64,000 nt of DNA, taken from NCBI GenBank assembly GCA_026391005.1, contig JAPLEV010000005.1, forward strand, positions 1 to 64,000, in the 5' to 3' direction. Below are positions 16,588 through 26,603 of this stretch, in pieces; positions within the stretch are counted from its first letter, which is position 1, and the number at the start of each line of letters is the position of its first letter. Both the position numbers and the translations under genes were made by a program. The notes under the pieces are model-generated. The model had not been told where the DNA came from. It worked only from the letters and a program-made list of their open reading frames with translations, and did no database searches. The stretch is from Flavobacteriia bacterium (GTDB lineage: Bacteria > Bacteroidota > Bacteroidia > Flavobacteriales_D > Crocinitomicaceae).

Positions 16588-17325
16588 TGCGGACTTAATA
16601 CCCTTCATTACCTTCGAAGGATTTTCCCAGTGCGACATATGACCAGCCCCATCGACTAGGTAGAGCTGTTCTGGAAACGCGGCTGTTTTTAGATGATATT
16701 CTTCCACCTCGATAAGCCTGTCCAATACCCCATGAATAAAAAGATAATCACGTGGATTTTCTCGAATATGAGCGCTAAAATCCGACCTATTTCTCATCGC
16801 CAACGACGAAAATGCGATTGAGCTCGCCTCCATATTTTTTGCTTCCCCAACTAAAGATAAAATGGTTTTTTCGTGTTTTATGGTATCATGAAATAAATGA
16901 GGAATAGCCTCTTGAATAAAAAGATTCTTTGCCTTCATAACGAGCGCTGCAACCCTCACCCGGTCTATTTTTTTTTGTTCTCCATCGTCCCAAAAATTAG
17001 AATTAAGCAAAACGACTTTTTCGCACTCTGGCGCCCTACGTTTAATTTCTAGCGCAACATAGCCCCCCATCGAATGTCCAACGACAGAAAATGAATTTAT
17101 CCCCAACTGGTCGAGAGTCGAGATGACTTGATCCGCCAACCAAGCAACAGAGGGATTATCAGGCATGTTTTCTAAAGGGGAATTCCCATGGCCCGGCAGG
17201 TCAATAAAGATACATTGGTGCTTAAGTGTTCCGAGAGGTAAAGCCTCCCACATGGTGGAGGACTCTAAAAAACCATGAAGAAAAACGATAGCCGGACCTG
17301 AACCAAAAACACTTGAATAGAGCAT
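16582..17325 (-). CDS. Alpha/beta-fold hydrolase
   Basis: The 247-residue protein shows the full catalytic triad of the alpha/beta hydrolase fold: nucleophile S85 in G-H-S-M-G-G, D202 in H-G-V-L-D, and H229 in G-A-G-H. The oxyanion region is L-H-G-F-L (16-20). The cap region at 120-180 is helical. Close family members include esterases and lactonases, and the substrate cannot be read from sequence. Its start lies one base after the end of the upstream aminopeptidase gene, so it is the last gene of the cysS-led minus-strand operon. Its stop overlaps the end of the opposite T9SS gene by six bases. Confidence 0.9.
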   Translation of the reverse strand: MLYSSVFGSGPAIVFLHGFLESSTMWEALPLGTLKHQCIFIDLPGHGNSPLENMPDNPSVAWLADQVISTLDQLGINSFSVVGHSMGGYVALEIKRRAPECEKVVLLNSNFWDDGEQKKIDRVRVAALVMKAKNLFIQEAIPHLFHDTIKHEKTILSLVGEAKNMEASSIAFSSLAMRNRSDFSAHIRENPRDYLFIHGVLDRLIEVEEYHLKTAAFPEQLYLVDGAGHMSHWENPSKVMKGIKSAL

Positions 17326-17326
17326 T

Positions 17327-18619
17327 TTAACCGTTCATGATCTCTTCAATAGCATCTGCTTCTAGCGGAATTTCCCGCATTAGGTTAAAAGGCTCGCCCG
17401 TTTCCCGCACAACCAAATCGTCTTCTAATCTAATGCCCAGGCCCTCTTCCGGAATATAAATTCCAGGCTCACAGGTAAACACCATTCCAGCTTTGATTGG
17501 TTCGTGCCATAATCCCACATCGTGAGTATCTAAGCCAATAAAGTGAGACGTTCCGTGCATGAAATATTTTTTATAAGCAGGCCATTCAGGTTTTTGGTTT
17601 TTAATATCGTCGATTGAAATTAAATTAAGACCAACAAGTTGCTCCTCCATTAATAACCCTACATTTTTATGATAATCCGCCATTATTACGCCAGGTAATA
17701 AAAGCTTTTCGGCTTCATTTTTTACATGAAGCACAGCATTGTAGACCGCCTTTTGACGGTTTGTAAATCGACCAGATACCGGAATACACCTTGTTAAGTC
17801 AGATGAATAATTAGCATATTCTGCTGCAACATCTAACAAAATAACTTCGCCATCTTGACATTGTTGGTTGTTTGCAATATAGTGAAGTACACAAGCATTT
17901 TTACCCGAAGCAATAATTGGCGTATAAGCAAAGCCCTTAGAGCGATTTCGAAGAAACTCATGTGATAACTCTGCTTCAATTTCATATTCCCAAACGCCGG
18001 GCTTTACAAAACCAAGTAAACGTCTAAAACCAGCTTCAGTAATATTACACGCTGTTTGCATTAAAGCGATTTCAAGAGGGTGTTTAATTGAACGTAAGCG
18101 ATGTAAAATTGGTGCCGACTTAAGCATATTGTGCGCAGGGTAATCAGTTTTGGTTTGTTTAATAAACCGGTCTTCTCTCGTTTCTACAATAGTTGAGGCC
18201 CTTAAGTGCTCGTTCGTATTGAAATATATTGAATTAGATTCAGCCATTAATTGTTTAAAAATGACAGGAAATTGTTGCAACCAATAAACCGTTTTAATCC
18301 CAGAGACTTCGAAAGCAGTTGATTTTGTTAGTTTTTCCCCTTCCCAAATTGCGATTAATTCACTAGTTTCTTTTAGAAAAAGAATTTCACGGTTGTCGGG
18401 ATTACTAGCATCTGGAAACAACAGTAATATTGATTCTGCTTGATCCACACCGCTGAGGAAAAAGATATCGCGATGTTGCTGGAAAGGCATTGTGCTATCC
18501 GCACTGATTGGAAATAAATCATTGGAGTTAAAAACAGCCAAGGCACCATTTTCCATTTGTTTTACAAATTCGGAGCGGTTAAAGACGAATAATGCGGAAT
18601 CGATAGGGGAATATTTCAT
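17327..18619 (-). CDS. pepP: Xaa-Pro aminopeptidase (M24B metallopeptidase)
   Basis: This enzyme removes N-terminal residues that precede proline. The 430-residue length is that of the PepP group, with an N-terminal creatinase-like domain (about 1-170) and the pita-bread catalytic domain behind it. The five metal ligands are visible: D263, D274, H359 in H-G-T-S-H-F-I-G-L-D, E384 in C-E-P-G-I-Y, and E399 in R-L-E-D-D. It has no signal peptide and should be cytoplasmic. It lies between a lipoprotein gene (14-base gap) and the hydrolase gene (one base), suggesting one transcript. Confidence 0.95.
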   Translation of the reverse strand: MKYSPIDSALFVFNRSEFVKQMENGALAVFNSNDLFPISADSTMPFQQHRDIFFLSGVDQAESILLLFPDASNPDNREILFLKETSELIAIWEGEKLTKSTAFEVSGIKTVYWLQQFPVIFKQLMAESNSIYFNTNEHLRASTIVETREDRFIKQTKTDYPAHNMLKSAPILHRLRSIKHPLEIALMQTACNITEAGFRRLLGFVKPGVWEYEIEAELSHEFLRNRSKGFAYTPIIASGKNACVLHYIANNQQCQDGEVILLDVAAEYANYSSDLTRCIPVSGRFTNRQKAVYNAVLHVKNEAEKLLLPGVIMADYHKNVGLLMEEQLVGLNLISIDDIKNQKPEWPAYKKYFMHGTSHFIGLDTHDVGLWHEPIKAGMVFTCEPGIYIPEEGLGIRLEDDLVVRETGEPFNLMREIPLEADAIEEIMNG

Positions 18620-18633
18620 TGGTATTTAATTTT

Positions 18634-19074
18634 TTATTGTTTTATCAATCGAAAATCGTGTTTCCCAAGACCATCATCATAGCTGTACCAGAGCTCGAAA
18701 CGAGTTAACCGTTCAATTGTATAACTTGAGGGCGCTGTTGCTGTCGATGTTCCGGGCGTAAGAATAAAATCTCCTGCGCCTGAAATTCTTAGCAGGGCAC
18801 GTTCTCCTTCAAAATCCCAACCTCCAGTGGTGTTAATGACCTGATCAAACGTATCGATAAGCTGTCTTGAATAAGTCCCCTCTTCATTATAGGTTTCTTT
18901 GTAGCTATTAATCAATAATTCCGAAGTAAAATCAATATTATTCAAAAAGTAACTGTCTAATTTCCATGTGCCCCTTAGGTGGCCAGCGGCTAATGTTTTT
19001 ATTCCTCCGTCAGGATACTTTTTACAAGAGAAGAAACTAAGCGCAACAAGCGCAATTAAGAAGAATGTTTTCAT
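18634..19074 (-). CDS. Lipocalin-like lipoprotein
   Basis: The 146-residue protein has a lipoprotein signal (F-F-S-C-K-K, Cys17). After it come G-x-W-K-L-D and a series of predicted beta strands, as in the small lipocalin-like lipoproteins common in Bacteroidota. No function is known for these. It sits between the carbonic-anhydrase-like gene and pepP on the same strand with gaps of 47 and 14 bases. The G-T-W-K-L-D motif is the main basis for the family call. Confidence 0.75.
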   Translation of the reverse strand: MKTFFLIALVALSFFSCKKYPDGGIKTLAAGHLRGTWKLDSYFLNNIDFTSELLINSYKETYNEEGTYSRQLIDTFDQVINTTGGWDFEGERALLRISGAGDFILTPGTSTATAPSSYTIERLTRFELWYSYDDGLGKHDFRLIKQ

Positions 19075-19121
19075 AAGACTATATTTTACACAAAATAACT
19101 AAAAAAAAAGCAAAGCTTCAA

Positions 19122-19634
19122 TTATTTAAACCAGCCGGCATAAAACACATAATTATCTGCAATGCGCATTACTTCTTCTTTAAAGAGATCGGGAGAGAGA
19201 TCTTTAACTTTTTTTGCCGGGACCCCTGCAAAGACACTCCAAGACTCAACCCGCGTTCCTTCTAATAAAACCGCTCCCGCTGCGATAATACAGTTTGACG
19301 CTATATAGCAATTATCCATTACGATTGCTCCCATTCCAATAAGTACATTGTCCTCTATTGTACACCCATGTACGAGTGCATTATGTCCAATAGAAACATT
19401 ATTTCCGATATGAACACTAGTTTTTTGATAGGTGCAATGCAATACGGCTCCATCTTGGACATTGACCTTGTTCCCTATTCGAATAGAATTAACATCCCCT
19501 CTAATAACTGCATTGAACCAAACGGAGCATTGTTGTCCCATGACCACATCGCCTATAATTGTTGCGTTTTCGGCCAAATAACAATCTTCTCCGAATTGAG
19601 GAGAAATATCTTTGCAGGATTTAATTAAAGCCAT
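19122..19634 (-). CDS. Gamma-carbonic-anhydrase-like hexapeptide-repeat protein
   Basis: The 170-residue protein is a left-handed beta-helix of isoleucine/valine-led hexapeptide repeats (I-G-N-x-V-x, I-G-H-N-A). The zinc-binding histidines of the gamma-class carbonic anhydrase family are present, one in V-L-H-C and two in G-H-N-A-L-V-H-G. Members act as trimers with zinc at subunit interfaces; YrdA-type proteins often have little carbonic anhydrase activity, so activity is uncertain. It begins 21 bases after cysS and is probably co-transcribed with it. Confidence 0.9.
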   Translation of the reverse strand: MALIKSCKDISPQFGEDCYLAENATIIGDVVMGQQCSVWFNAVIRGDVNSIRIGNKVNVQDGAVLHCTYQKTSVHIGNNVSIGHNALVHGCTIEDNVLIGMGAIVMDNCYIASNCIIAAGAVLLEGTRVESWSVFAGVPAKKVKDLSPDLFKEEVMRIADNYVFYAGWFK

Positions 19635-19655
19635 TTTCTTATATCGTATATATTG

Positions 19656-21119
19656 TTATTTCCAACTTGCGCCATTTTTTTCATCCTTAACATGAATGCC
19701 GGCATTCAGGAGTCCATCTCTAATTTTATCCGATGTGCTCCAATCTTTATTCTCGCGCGCACTTGTCCTCAAGTCCATAATTAGGTCCATGACGCCGACT
19801 AAACGATTATCTGCTGATTTTTCTAAAATAGGTTTCAGTCCCAAGACCTCGAAAACAAAACCACACATTTCATCTTTTAGAAGAGCTAAATCTTCTTTTT
19901 TTAGCGATTCTTTGCCCTCAAGAATCGCATTGATTTGTTTAACAGCCTCAAATAAATTAGCCACCAAGGCAGGTGCGTTGAAATCATCATCCATTGCATC
20001 ATAAAAACTATCAACAAGGGAAGAGACTTCTATGGTGGATTGGTCAGACGGAACAATTACAGCTAGATTTTCTAATGACAACATGAGTTTCTTAAATCCT
20101 TTTTCTGCAGCGCTCAGCGCGTCACTAGTAAAGTCTAGGGTGCTACGATAATGTGCCTGCATCATAAAAAACCTTACAACCATGGGGTCAAAACCTTTAT
20201 TTAGCAAGTTGTTTTCTCCAGAAAAAAGCTCGTTTGGCAACAACGAATTTCCCGCTGACTTACTCATTTTTTTTCCGTTAAGCGTGAGCATATTTGCATG
20301 CATCCAATAATTTACCGGTTTTTGACCAGTGGCTGCACAACCCTGCGCAATTTCACATTCGTGATGCGGAAATTTAAGATCCATTCCACCTCCGTGAATA
20401 TCAAAGGTTTCTCCTAAATATTTACCGCTCATGGCGGAGCATTCTAGGTGCCATCCTGGAAATCCAATTCCCCATGGCGATGGCCATTTCATAATATGTT
20501 CTGCCGAAGCATTTTTCCAAAGGGCAAAATCAAGGGGAGCCCGTTTTTCATTTTGTCCGTCAAGTGCCCTTGAGTTAGCAATTAAATCTTCTATTTTTCT
20601 TCCAGACAATTCTCCATATGGAAAAGCCTTGTTGTATTTTTCTACATCAAAATAAACAGAGCCATTTGATTCATAGGCAAAACCATTTTTTAGGATTGAC
20701 TGAATAAATTCAATTTGTTCGATAAGATGTCCCGTTGCAGTGGGCTCAATATTTGGCGGTAGTGCATTGAAGGCATTCATTACTTGATGAAAATCGATGG
20801 TATATTGCTGCACGATTTCCATTGGCTCCAATTTTTCGAGCCGCGCTTTAATCGAAATTTTATCCTCCCCTTCATCAGCGTCGCTTTCTAAATGACCAAC
20901 ATCCGTGATGTTTCTTACATAACGAACTTGGTATCCAAGGTGCAGTAAATAGCGGTAAGCTAAGTCGAAAGAAATGAAAGTTCGACAATTCCCTAGGTGA
21001 ACATAATTGTATACGGTTGGTCCACAAACATACATTCCCACAAAATCTTTGTTTATTGAACAAAACAATTCCTTGTTACCACTTAGGGTATTATAAATAG
21101 TTAACCTGCCTTTTCGCAT
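19656..21119 (-). CDS. cysS: Cysteinyl-tRNA synthetase
   Basis: CysS attaches cysteine to tRNA-Cys. This class I synthetase has the H-I-G-H equivalent H-L-G-N preceded by C-G-P-T-V-Y-N-Y-V near residue 35 (the cysteine is a zinc ligand), the zinc site residues H-x-E-C in [13 protein letters not shown], and K-M-S-K-S at about 285. The length, 487 residues, is normal. Two ATGs are in frame, at 21125 and 21119. I give the second (MRKG); either is possible. A -7 box lies at 21142-21149. It heads a likely minus-strand operon of five genes. Confidence 0.95.
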   Translation of the reverse strand: MRKGRLTIYNTLSGNKELFCSINKDFVGMYVCGPTVYNYVHLGNCRTFISFDLAYRYLLHLGYQVRYVRNITDVGHLESDADEGEDKISIKARLEKLEPMEIVQQYTIDFHQVMNAFNALPPNIEPTATGHLIEQIEFIQSILKNGFAYESNGSVYFDVEKYNKAFPYGELSGRKIEDLIANSRALDGQNEKRAPLDFALWKNASAEHIMKWPSPWGIGFPGWHLECSAMSGKYLGETFDIHGGGMDLKFPHHECEIAQGCAATGQKPVNYWMHANMLTLNGKKMSKSAGNSLLPNELFSGENNLLNKGFDPMVVRFFMMQAHYRSTLDFTSDALSAAEKGFKKLMLSLENLAVIVPSDQSTIEVSSLVDSFYDAMDDDFNAPALVANLFEAVKQINAILEGKESLKKEDLALLKDEMCGFVFEVLGLKPILEKSADNRLVGVMDLIMDLRTSARENKDWSTSDKIRDGLLNAGIHVKDEKNGASWK

Positions 21120-21141
21120 TGTCATGGGACATTATTTTATA

Positions 21142-21149
21142 CAAAGGTA
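21142..21149 (-). promoter_or_regulatory. -7 box (TACCTTTG) of cysS
   Basis: On the minus strand this is a perfect TAnnTTTG match, 16-22 bases before the two candidate cysS start codons. It is divergent from the ispD box 48 bases away. Confidence 0.5.
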
Positions 21150-21174
21150 GAAAAACAAGGGGAAACATGTAAAA

Positions 21175-21205
21175 ATTGTAGATACCAGACTTATACTTAT
21201 TTTTG
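21175..21205 (+). promoter_or_regulatory. Promoter of ispD, -33-like ATTG and -7 box TATTTTTG
   Basis: ATTG at 21175-21178 and a perfect TATTTTTG at 21198-21205 have a 19-base spacer. The box ends three bases before the ATG at 21209, predicting a leaderless ispD mRNA and excluding an in-frame TTG at 21203 as the start. Confidence 0.55.
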
Positions 21206-21208
21206 AGC

Positions 21209-21877
21209 ATGATAAAACGATCGGTTATTATTACCGCTGGAGGAATAGGAAGACGCACAGGAAATGTTATTCCCAAGCAATTTCTACTCATTGGAAACTT
21301 ACCCATTTTAGCTCATACAATTAATGCATTCCATTTATTTGACCAGCACTTAGAGATCGTCGTCACCTTACCACGCGATTGGGTTGATTATTGGAAGTCG
21401 CTAATAACCTCCATCGGCTTTACTGTTCCACATGGCATTGTGGTCGGCGGTGCTGAGCGCTTCCACTCAATAAAAAACGCACTTACCACTGTCCATGGAG
21501 AGCACATAGCAATCCACGATGGCGTAAGGCCGTTCGTGTCAGCGGCAACTATTGAACGTTGTTTTTCCTCGCTAAATAAGTTTGAAGCTGTTGTTCCAGT
21601 AGTTGAATTAAAGGATACGATAAGATGCTTAGAAGGCGGTGATAATTTTGCGGTTGACAGAAAAAACTTCCGAATTATTCATACCCCTCAATGCTTTCAC
21701 GCAGAAACAATTAAGAAGGCATATTGTCAGGAATTCACCGAAAACATAACAGACGACGCTTCCTTAGTAGAACAATTGGGAGGAAAGATTCATTTTGTTA
21801 ACAGCAATGCAGAAAACATTAAAATTACGGATCAATTCGACCTCAAAATCGCCCAATTATTAATAGTTAAACCATGA
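21209..21877 (+). CDS. ispD: 2-C-methyl-D-erythritol 4-phosphate cytidylyltransferase
   Basis: IspD couples CTP to methylerythritol phosphate, step three of the MEP isoprenoid pathway. The N-terminal nucleotide-binding loop is A-G-G-I-G-R-R-T-G (about residues 8-16), followed by I-P-K-Q-F-L, and the family H-D-G-V-R-P-F signature is present near residue 105. The length of 222 residues is typical. A TTG two codons upstream is in frame but lies inside the -7 box, so the ATG is chosen. The stop overlaps the start of ldcA in an ATGA junction. MEP pathway products feed uppP and the carotenoid genes in this window. Confidence 0.95.
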   Translation: MIKRSVIITAGGIGRRTGNVIPKQFLLIGNLPILAHTINAFHLFDQHLEIVVTLPRDWVDYWKSLITSIGFTVPHGIVVGGAERFHSIKNALTTVHGEHIAIHDGVRPFVSAATIERCFSSLNKFEAVVPVVELKDTIRCLEGGDNFAVDRKNFRIIHTPQCFHAETIKKAYCQEFTENITDDASLVEQLGGKIHFVNSNAENIKITDQFDLKIAQLLIVKP

Positions 21878-22773
21878 TTCAACCACCCAAATTAAACCCA
21901 GGCGATCTAATTTATATTACGGCACCAGCGAAGATAACAGACCCCAAAACCGTCTTTTTTGCAAAAGAATATTTAGAAAAAAAAGGATTTAAGGTACTGG
22001 TGAGCGCTCATTGTTTTGGAAGTCATAATTATTTTTCTGGCACAGACGAAGAAAGAATGTTGGATCTCCAATTTGGAATAGACCACCCCGATGTAAGAGC
22101 GATACTTTGTGCAAGAGGCGGCTATGGAAGCATCCGTTTAGTAGACCGGATAAACTGGGCGAATATGTTACGTGAGCCAAAATGGTTGATAGGCTTTAGT
22201 GATATAACAGTGTTTCATCACCGCCTCAATAGTTTAGGCGTTCAAAGTATTCATGGTTCTATGCCAATTAATTTTGAGAAAAATACAGATGAAGCCCTTA
22301 AAACACTTTTGGGAACTATAACGGGAAATTTTACTCCTCTTGTTGAAGCACCACATAAGTCGAATAAAGCAGGAATAGCGATAGGGAATTTAATTGGCGG
22401 CAACCTCAGTATTGTTTACAGCATGTTGGGCACCACTGATCAATATGACTTTGAAGATGCAATTCTTTTTTTAGAGGATGTAGGCGAACATTATTATCAA
22501 GTCGAGCGGATGATTTTTGCTCTAGGTAAAGCGGGAGTGTTTGAAAAAATAAAAGGATTAATCATAGGCGGCATGACAGAACTTGAAGATACCGATCCAC
22601 CATTAGGTCGCTCTATTGAAGAAATTATACTTGAACAACTGCGGTTTTCTAATATGCCGGTTATATTTAATTTTCCTGCTGGGCACATTGAAGATAATAG
22701 AGCCATAGTTTTTGGAAAAAAAGTACAGCTAACGGTTGGTGAGGCCGAGGTAAAAATCAACTATTTAAATTAA
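21874..22773 (+). CDS. ldcA: LD-carboxypeptidase (muramoyltetrapeptide carboxypeptidase)
   Basis: LdcA releases the terminal D-alanine from tetrapeptides of recycled peptidoglycan. The 299-residue protein has the S66 family features: nucleophile S109 in I-G-F-S-D-I-T, a glutamate in L-E-D-V-G-E, and a histidine in P-A-G-H-I-E-D-N near the C-terminus. The arginine-glycine turn C-A-R-G-G-Y-G-S is also characteristic. No signal peptide is seen, which agrees with cytoplasmic recycling. It overlaps ispD by four bases, so translation is probably coupled. Confidence 0.93.
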   Translation: MIQPPKLNPGDLIYITAPAKITDPKTVFFAKEYLEKKGFKVLVSAHCFGSHNYFSGTDEERMLDLQFGIDHPDVRAILCARGGYGSIRLVDRINWANMLREPKWLIGFSDITVFHHRLNSLGVQSIHGSMPINFEKNTDEALKTLLGTITGNFTPLVEAPHKSNKAGIAIGNLIGGNLSIVYSMLGTTDQYDFEDAILFLEDVGEHYYQVERMIFALGKAGVFEKIKGLIIGGMTELEDTDPPLGRSIEEIILEQLRFSNMPVIFNFPAGHIEDNRAIVFGKKVQLTVGEAEVKINYLN

Positions 22774-22789
22774 TTCTAAATAAGCATTA

Positions 22790-22824
22790 ATTGCCCCTTT
22801 TAATTTTTCAAAGGACTAAATTTG
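22790..22824 (+). promoter_or_regulatory. Promoter of the sdhCAB operon
   Basis: A perfect -7 box TAAATTTG at 22817-22824 lies 25 bases before the sdhC ATG. A -33-like ATTG is at 22790-22793, with a 23-base spacer. Confidence 0.5.
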
Positions 22825-22849
22825 CAGTGATTATTTTAGTATTTAAATT

Positions 22850-23515
22850 ATGACCAATTCAACCATTTTAAAGTCATCAATTGCCAAGAAAGTCGCTATG
22901 GCACTTTCCGGTTTGTTTTTGATTACTTTTTTGTCGATCCATTTCTTTGTTAATTTGACGTCTGTTTTTAGCGAAGAGCTATTTAATATGATGGCTCATT
23001 TTATGGGTAATAACCCAATAATTCAATTTGTAATGCAGCCGATACTCATTATTGGGGTATTATTTCATTTCATAATGGGTTTTGTTTTAGATTTTAAAAA
23101 TAGGTCCTCTCGGCCAATAGCTTATGCTAAATACAACGGCGCGTCTAATGCCTCTTGGTCTTCAAGAAACATGATTATTTCAGGAATCGTGGTTTTATCT
23201 TTTTTAGGTCTTCACTTTTATGATTTTTGGGTTCCAGAAATGGCATATAAATATGTAGAGGCAAATCCCTTGAACGCTCAACGTTATTATCATGAGCTCG
23301 GAGAAAAGTTTGAAAGCCCAATAAGAACTGCGATTTATTCTTTTTCTTTTTTCTTTTTATTCCTGCATTTATGGCATGGTTTCAATTCGTCTTTTCAATC
23401 CATAGGCGTCAATAACAAATATTCAAAAGCGATCCACAAGTTTGGATATGCCTTTGCTATTATTGTCCCTTTTGGGTTCATTTTTATAGCACTTTTTCAT
23501 CACTTTAATCATTAA
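22850..23515 (+). CDS. sdhC: Succinate dehydrogenase cytochrome b subunit
   Basis: The 221-residue membrane subunit has five hydrophobic helices and conserved histidines (S-I-H-F-F-V near residue 27, L-F-H-F near 74, G-L-H-F-Y-D near 120, L-H-L-W-H-G near 175) that bind two b-type hemes in the single-subunit anchor used by Bacteroidota and Wolinella-type enzymes. This fits the absence of a separate sdhD. It passes electrons between the iron-sulfur subunit and menaquinone. It is the first gene of the sdhCAB operon, with sdhA six bases downstream. Confidence 0.95.
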   Translation: MTNSTILKSSIAKKVAMALSGLFLITFLSIHFFVNLTSVFSEELFNMMAHFMGNNPIIQFVMQPILIIGVLFHFIMGFVLDFKNRSSRPIAYAKYNGASNASWSSRNMIISGIVVLSFLGLHFYDFWVPEMAYKYVEANPLNAQRYYHELGEKFESPIRTAIYSFSFFFLFLHLWHGFNSSFQSIGVNNKYSKAIHKFGYAFAIIVPFGFIFIALFHHFNH

Positions 23516-23521
23516 TTAAGA

Positions 23522-25522
23522 ATGGCTTTAGACTCAAAAACTCCAACAGGCCCTATAGCTGAAAAATGGACACATTACAAAGACCACATCAATTTGGTGA
23601 ATCCTGCAAATAAGCGGAATCTTGATATTATTATTGTGGGAACAGGATTGGCTGGAGGATCTGCCGCAGCAACTCTTGCCGAATTAGGCTACAACGTAAA
23701 AGCGTTTTGTTTTCAAGACTCACCGCGTCGTGCGCACTCGATTGCTGCACAAGGAGGAATTAATGCTGCAAAAAATTATCAAGGCGATGGAGATTCTACC
23801 TTTCGTTTATTTTACGATACCGTTAAAGGGGGAGATTACCGTGCTCGAGAAGCAAATGTGCATCGTTTAGCTGAGGTTTCAACAAACATAATTGACCAAT
23901 GTGTAGCGCAAGGAGTGCCTTTTGCCCGTGAGTATGGCGGATTATTAGACAATCGTTCTTTTGGAGGAACACTTGTATCAAGAACTTTTTATGCAAAGGG
24001 TCAGACGGGACAACAATTATTATTGGGTGCTTATTCCGCAATGAACCGACAAATAGGCCGCGGAAAAATAAAAATGCACAATCGACATGAAATGCTCGAT
24101 TTGGTAATTGTTGACGGTAAAGCGAGGGGGATTATTGCTAGAGACATGGTTTCAGGAAAAATTGAGCGCCACTCAGCACACGCCGTGGTTATCGCTTCCG
24201 GAGGCTACGGAAATGTTTTCTTTCTTTCAACCAACGCCATGGGAAGTAACGTAACGGCAGCTTGGAAAATACATAAAAGAGGTGCTTTTTTCGCCAATCC
24301 TTGTTATACGCAGATCCATCCAACTTGTATCCCTGTTTCTGGTGATCATCAAGCTAAATTAACATTGATGTCTGAATCACTACGAAATGATGGTCGTATT
24401 TGGGTTCCGGCCAAATTGGAAGACGCAAAAATGATTCGAGAGGGGAAATTAAAACCCACTCAATTAGCCGAAGAAGATCGCGATTATTATCTAGAGCGTC
24501 GCTACCCAGCATTTGGCAACCTGGTGCCTAGGGATATTGCTTCGCGAGCAGCAAAAGAACGATGTGACGCTGGTTTTGGTGTTAATAAAACAGGTGAAGC
24601 TGTTTATTTAGATTTCGCTGCGGCCATTGAGCGTTACGGAATAGATCAAGCCCGACTGAAGCATTTAGACGAAAACGATAAGCAATTAGTTATCAAATTG
24701 GGGACGGAAATTGTGGCCAATAAATATGGAAATCTTTTTCAGATGTATGAGAAAATAGTGGATGAAGATCCCTATTCAACACCGATGATGATTTACCCTG
24801 CCGTTCATTATACGATGGGAGGAACATGGGTTGACTACAACCTCCAAACAACAATTCCTGGTTGCTTTTCAATTGGGGAATCTAATTTCTCTGATCATGG
24901 CGCCAACCGTTTAGGGGCATCAGCTTTGATGCAAGGTTTAGCCGATGGTTATTTTGTATTACCGTATACAATTGGAGACTACTTGGCACCAGACATTAAA
25001 ATGGGAAAAATACCAACAGATTCAACAGAATTTGAGGCGGCAGAGAAAAACGTGGTGGATCAGATCAATCGTTTGATGAACAACGGAGGCAGTAAGCCAG
25101 CGGATTATTTTCACAAGAAATTAGGAAAAATAATGTGGGATAAAGTTGGGATGTCAAGAAACGAAAAGGGTTTAAAAGATGCGCAGCAGGAAATAGCTCA
25201 AATCAGAGAAGACTTTTATAAGGAAGTAAAAATACCCGGCACATCCGATAGCTTTAACCCAGAATTAGCAAAAGCAATGCGCGTTGCTGATTTTCTAGAA
25301 TTAGGGGAGCTTTTCGCTAAAGATGCGTTGCATAGAAACGAATCTTGTGGTGGTCATTTCCGAGAGGAGTATCAAACAACTGATGGTGAGGCGCAAAGAG
25401 ACGATGAAAACTTCGCTTATGTCGCTGCATGGGAATACAAAGGAAATCCGAGCGATGCTGTTCTTCACAAAGAGCCTTTGTCGTTTGAAAATGTAAAATT
25501 AGTTCAAAGAAGTTATAAATAA
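23522..25522 (+). CDS. sdhA: Succinate dehydrogenase/fumarate reductase flavoprotein subunit
   Basis: The catalytic subunit binds FAD covalently and interconverts succinate and fumarate. The 666-residue protein has a dinucleotide fold (V-G-T-G-L-A-G-G), the FAD-linking region [11 protein letters not shown] near residue 75, and the catalytic arginine/histidine region (P-A-V-H-Y-T-M-G-G). The H-G-A-N-R-L-G motif is present near residue 460. Its length fits Bacteroidota enzymes, which are longer than E. coli SdhA (588). It sits between sdhC (6-base gap) and sdhB (27-base gap). Confidence 0.97.
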   Translation: MALDSKTPTGPIAEKWTHYKDHINLVNPANKRNLDIIIVGTGLAGGSAAATLAELGYNVKAFCFQDSPRRAHSIAAQGGINAAKNYQGDGDSTFRLFYDTVKGGDYRAREANVHRLAEVSTNIIDQCVAQGVPFAREYGGLLDNRSFGGTLVSRTFYAKGQTGQQLLLGAYSAMNRQIGRGKIKMHNRHEMLDLVIVDGKARGIIARDMVSGKIERHSAHAVVIASGGYGNVFFLSTNAMGSNVTAAWKIHKRGAFFANPCYTQIHPTCIPVSGDHQAKLTLMSESLRNDGRIWVPAKLEDAKMIREGKLKPTQLAEEDRDYYLERRYPAFGNLVPRDIASRAAKERCDAGFGVNKTGEAVYLDFAAAIERYGIDQARLKHLDENDKQLVIKLGTEIVANKYGNLFQMYEKIVDEDPYSTPMMIYPAVHYTMGGTWVDYNLQTTIPGCFSIGESNFSDHGANRLGASALMQGLADGYFVLPYTIGDYLAPDIKMGKIPTDSTEFEAAEKNVVDQINRLMNNGGSKPADYFHKKLGKIMWDKVGMSRNEKGLKDAQQEIAQIREDFYKEVKIPGTSDSFNPELAKAMRVADFLELGELFAKDALHRNESCGGHFREEYQTTDGEAQRDDENFAYVAAWEYKGNPSDAVLHKEPLSFENVKLVQRSYK

Positions 25523-25549
25523 TAGTGACGCTTACTAAGCAATAATATC

Positions 25550-26293
25550 ATGAAATTAGCACTCAAAATTTGGCGCCAAAATGACGCAAGCTCAAAAGGA
25601 AAGATGGTGGATTACACCGTGGAAAAAATAGAACCAGACATGTCTTTTCTTGAAATGTTGGACATATTAAACGATGAGTTAATTGTTAAAGGAGAAGACA
25701 CCGTTGCTTTCGACCATGATTGTCGAGAAGGAATTTGTGGTATGTGCTCTTTATTTATTAACGGTGAGGCACACGGACCGGACAGACTTGTGACCACTTG
25801 TCAGCTACATATGCGCAAATTTAAAGACGGAGACACTATTTATATTGAGCCATTTAGAGCCAAGGGTTTCCCTGTAATAAAAGACCTTGTCGTAGATAGA
25901 AGTGCCTTCGATAGAATTCAACAATCTGGCGGATTTATTTCCGTGAACACTTCTGGAAACACGATTGATGCTAATACCATTCCTATTCCAAAGCATGATG
26001 CGGATAAAGCATTTGATGCGGCCACTTGTATAGGATGTGGCGCTTGCGTTGCCACTTGCAAAAATTCTTCTGCGATGTTGTTTGTCTCTGCAAAAGTTTC
26101 ACAATTCTCCTTGCTTCCTCAGGGAAAAGTAGAGGCAAAAGAACGCGTTTTAAACATGGTCAATCAAATGGATGCTGAGGGTTTTGGTAATTGTACAAAC
26201 ACGGGGGCCTGTGAAGTAGAATGTCCTAAAGGAATTTCTTTAGAAAATATAGCAAGAATGAATAGGGAATACTTGAAATCTTCTATAATTTAA
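25550..26293 (+). CDS. sdhB: Succinate dehydrogenase iron-sulfur subunit
   Basis: The 247-residue subunit carries the three cluster sites of complex II: a plant-type [2Fe-2S] motif C-R-E-G-I-C-G-M-C near residue 64, then [11 protein letters not shown] near 162 and [11 protein letters not shown] near 217 for the [4Fe-4S] and [3Fe-4S] clusters. It moves electrons from SdhA's FAD to the hemes of SdhC. It completes the sdhCAB operon. The next gene is on the other strand. Confidence 0.97.
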   Translation: MKLALKIWRQNDASSKGKMVDYTVEKIEPDMSFLEMLDILNDELIVKGEDTVAFDHDCREGICGMCSLFINGEAHGPDRLVTTCQLHMRKFKDGDTIYIEPFRAKGFPVIKDLVVDRSAFDRIQQSGGFISVNTSGNTIDANTIPIPKHDADKAFDAATCIGCGACVATCKNSSAMLFVSAKVSQFSLLPQGKVEAKERVLNMVNQMDAEGFGNCTNTGACEVECPKGISLENIARMNREYLKSSII

Positions 26294-26319
26294 AGACAAT
26301 AAATAGAAAGAAGCCGAGA

Positions 26320-26550
26320 TTATTTAATCTGTTTACCCGCTCCGTCTTTATACCAGCCGGTATTTTCGCTTGATTCAACCGGGACATTTGATTTTGCATT
26401 AAATTTTCGTTGGATGTTCATCCAGTAGCCAAATCCAACAAAACCTAATATCAATAATAGGTTATTGAAATGGTTTTGAACAAACTCAAAAAAACCAAAA
26501 GACCACTTAAATAAATCTCCAATCGAATAAATAATGTCTGTCCAAGTCAT
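26320..26550 (-). CDS. Small single-helix membrane protein
   Basis: The 76-residue protein has one long hydrophobic helix (about residues 28-46) between an aromatic, amphipathic N-terminus (D-L-F-K-W-S-F-G-F-F) and a polar tail with G-W-Y-K-D. Similar proteins of 70-80 residues occur in flavobacteria, without a known function, as far as I recall. It lies 53 bases after rnc on the same strand and could be co-transcribed with it. I judge it real because it has no overlap with other genes and a coding-like composition. Confidence 0.6.
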   Translation of the reverse strand: MTWTDIIYSIGDLFKWSFGFFEFVQNHFNNLLLILGFVGFGYWMNIQRKFNAKSNVPVESSENTGWYKDGAGKQIK

Positions 26551-26603
26551 ATAATATATTTTTACACTGCAAAGAAAAGTATTTTTTTTTAATTACAATA
26601 GTA

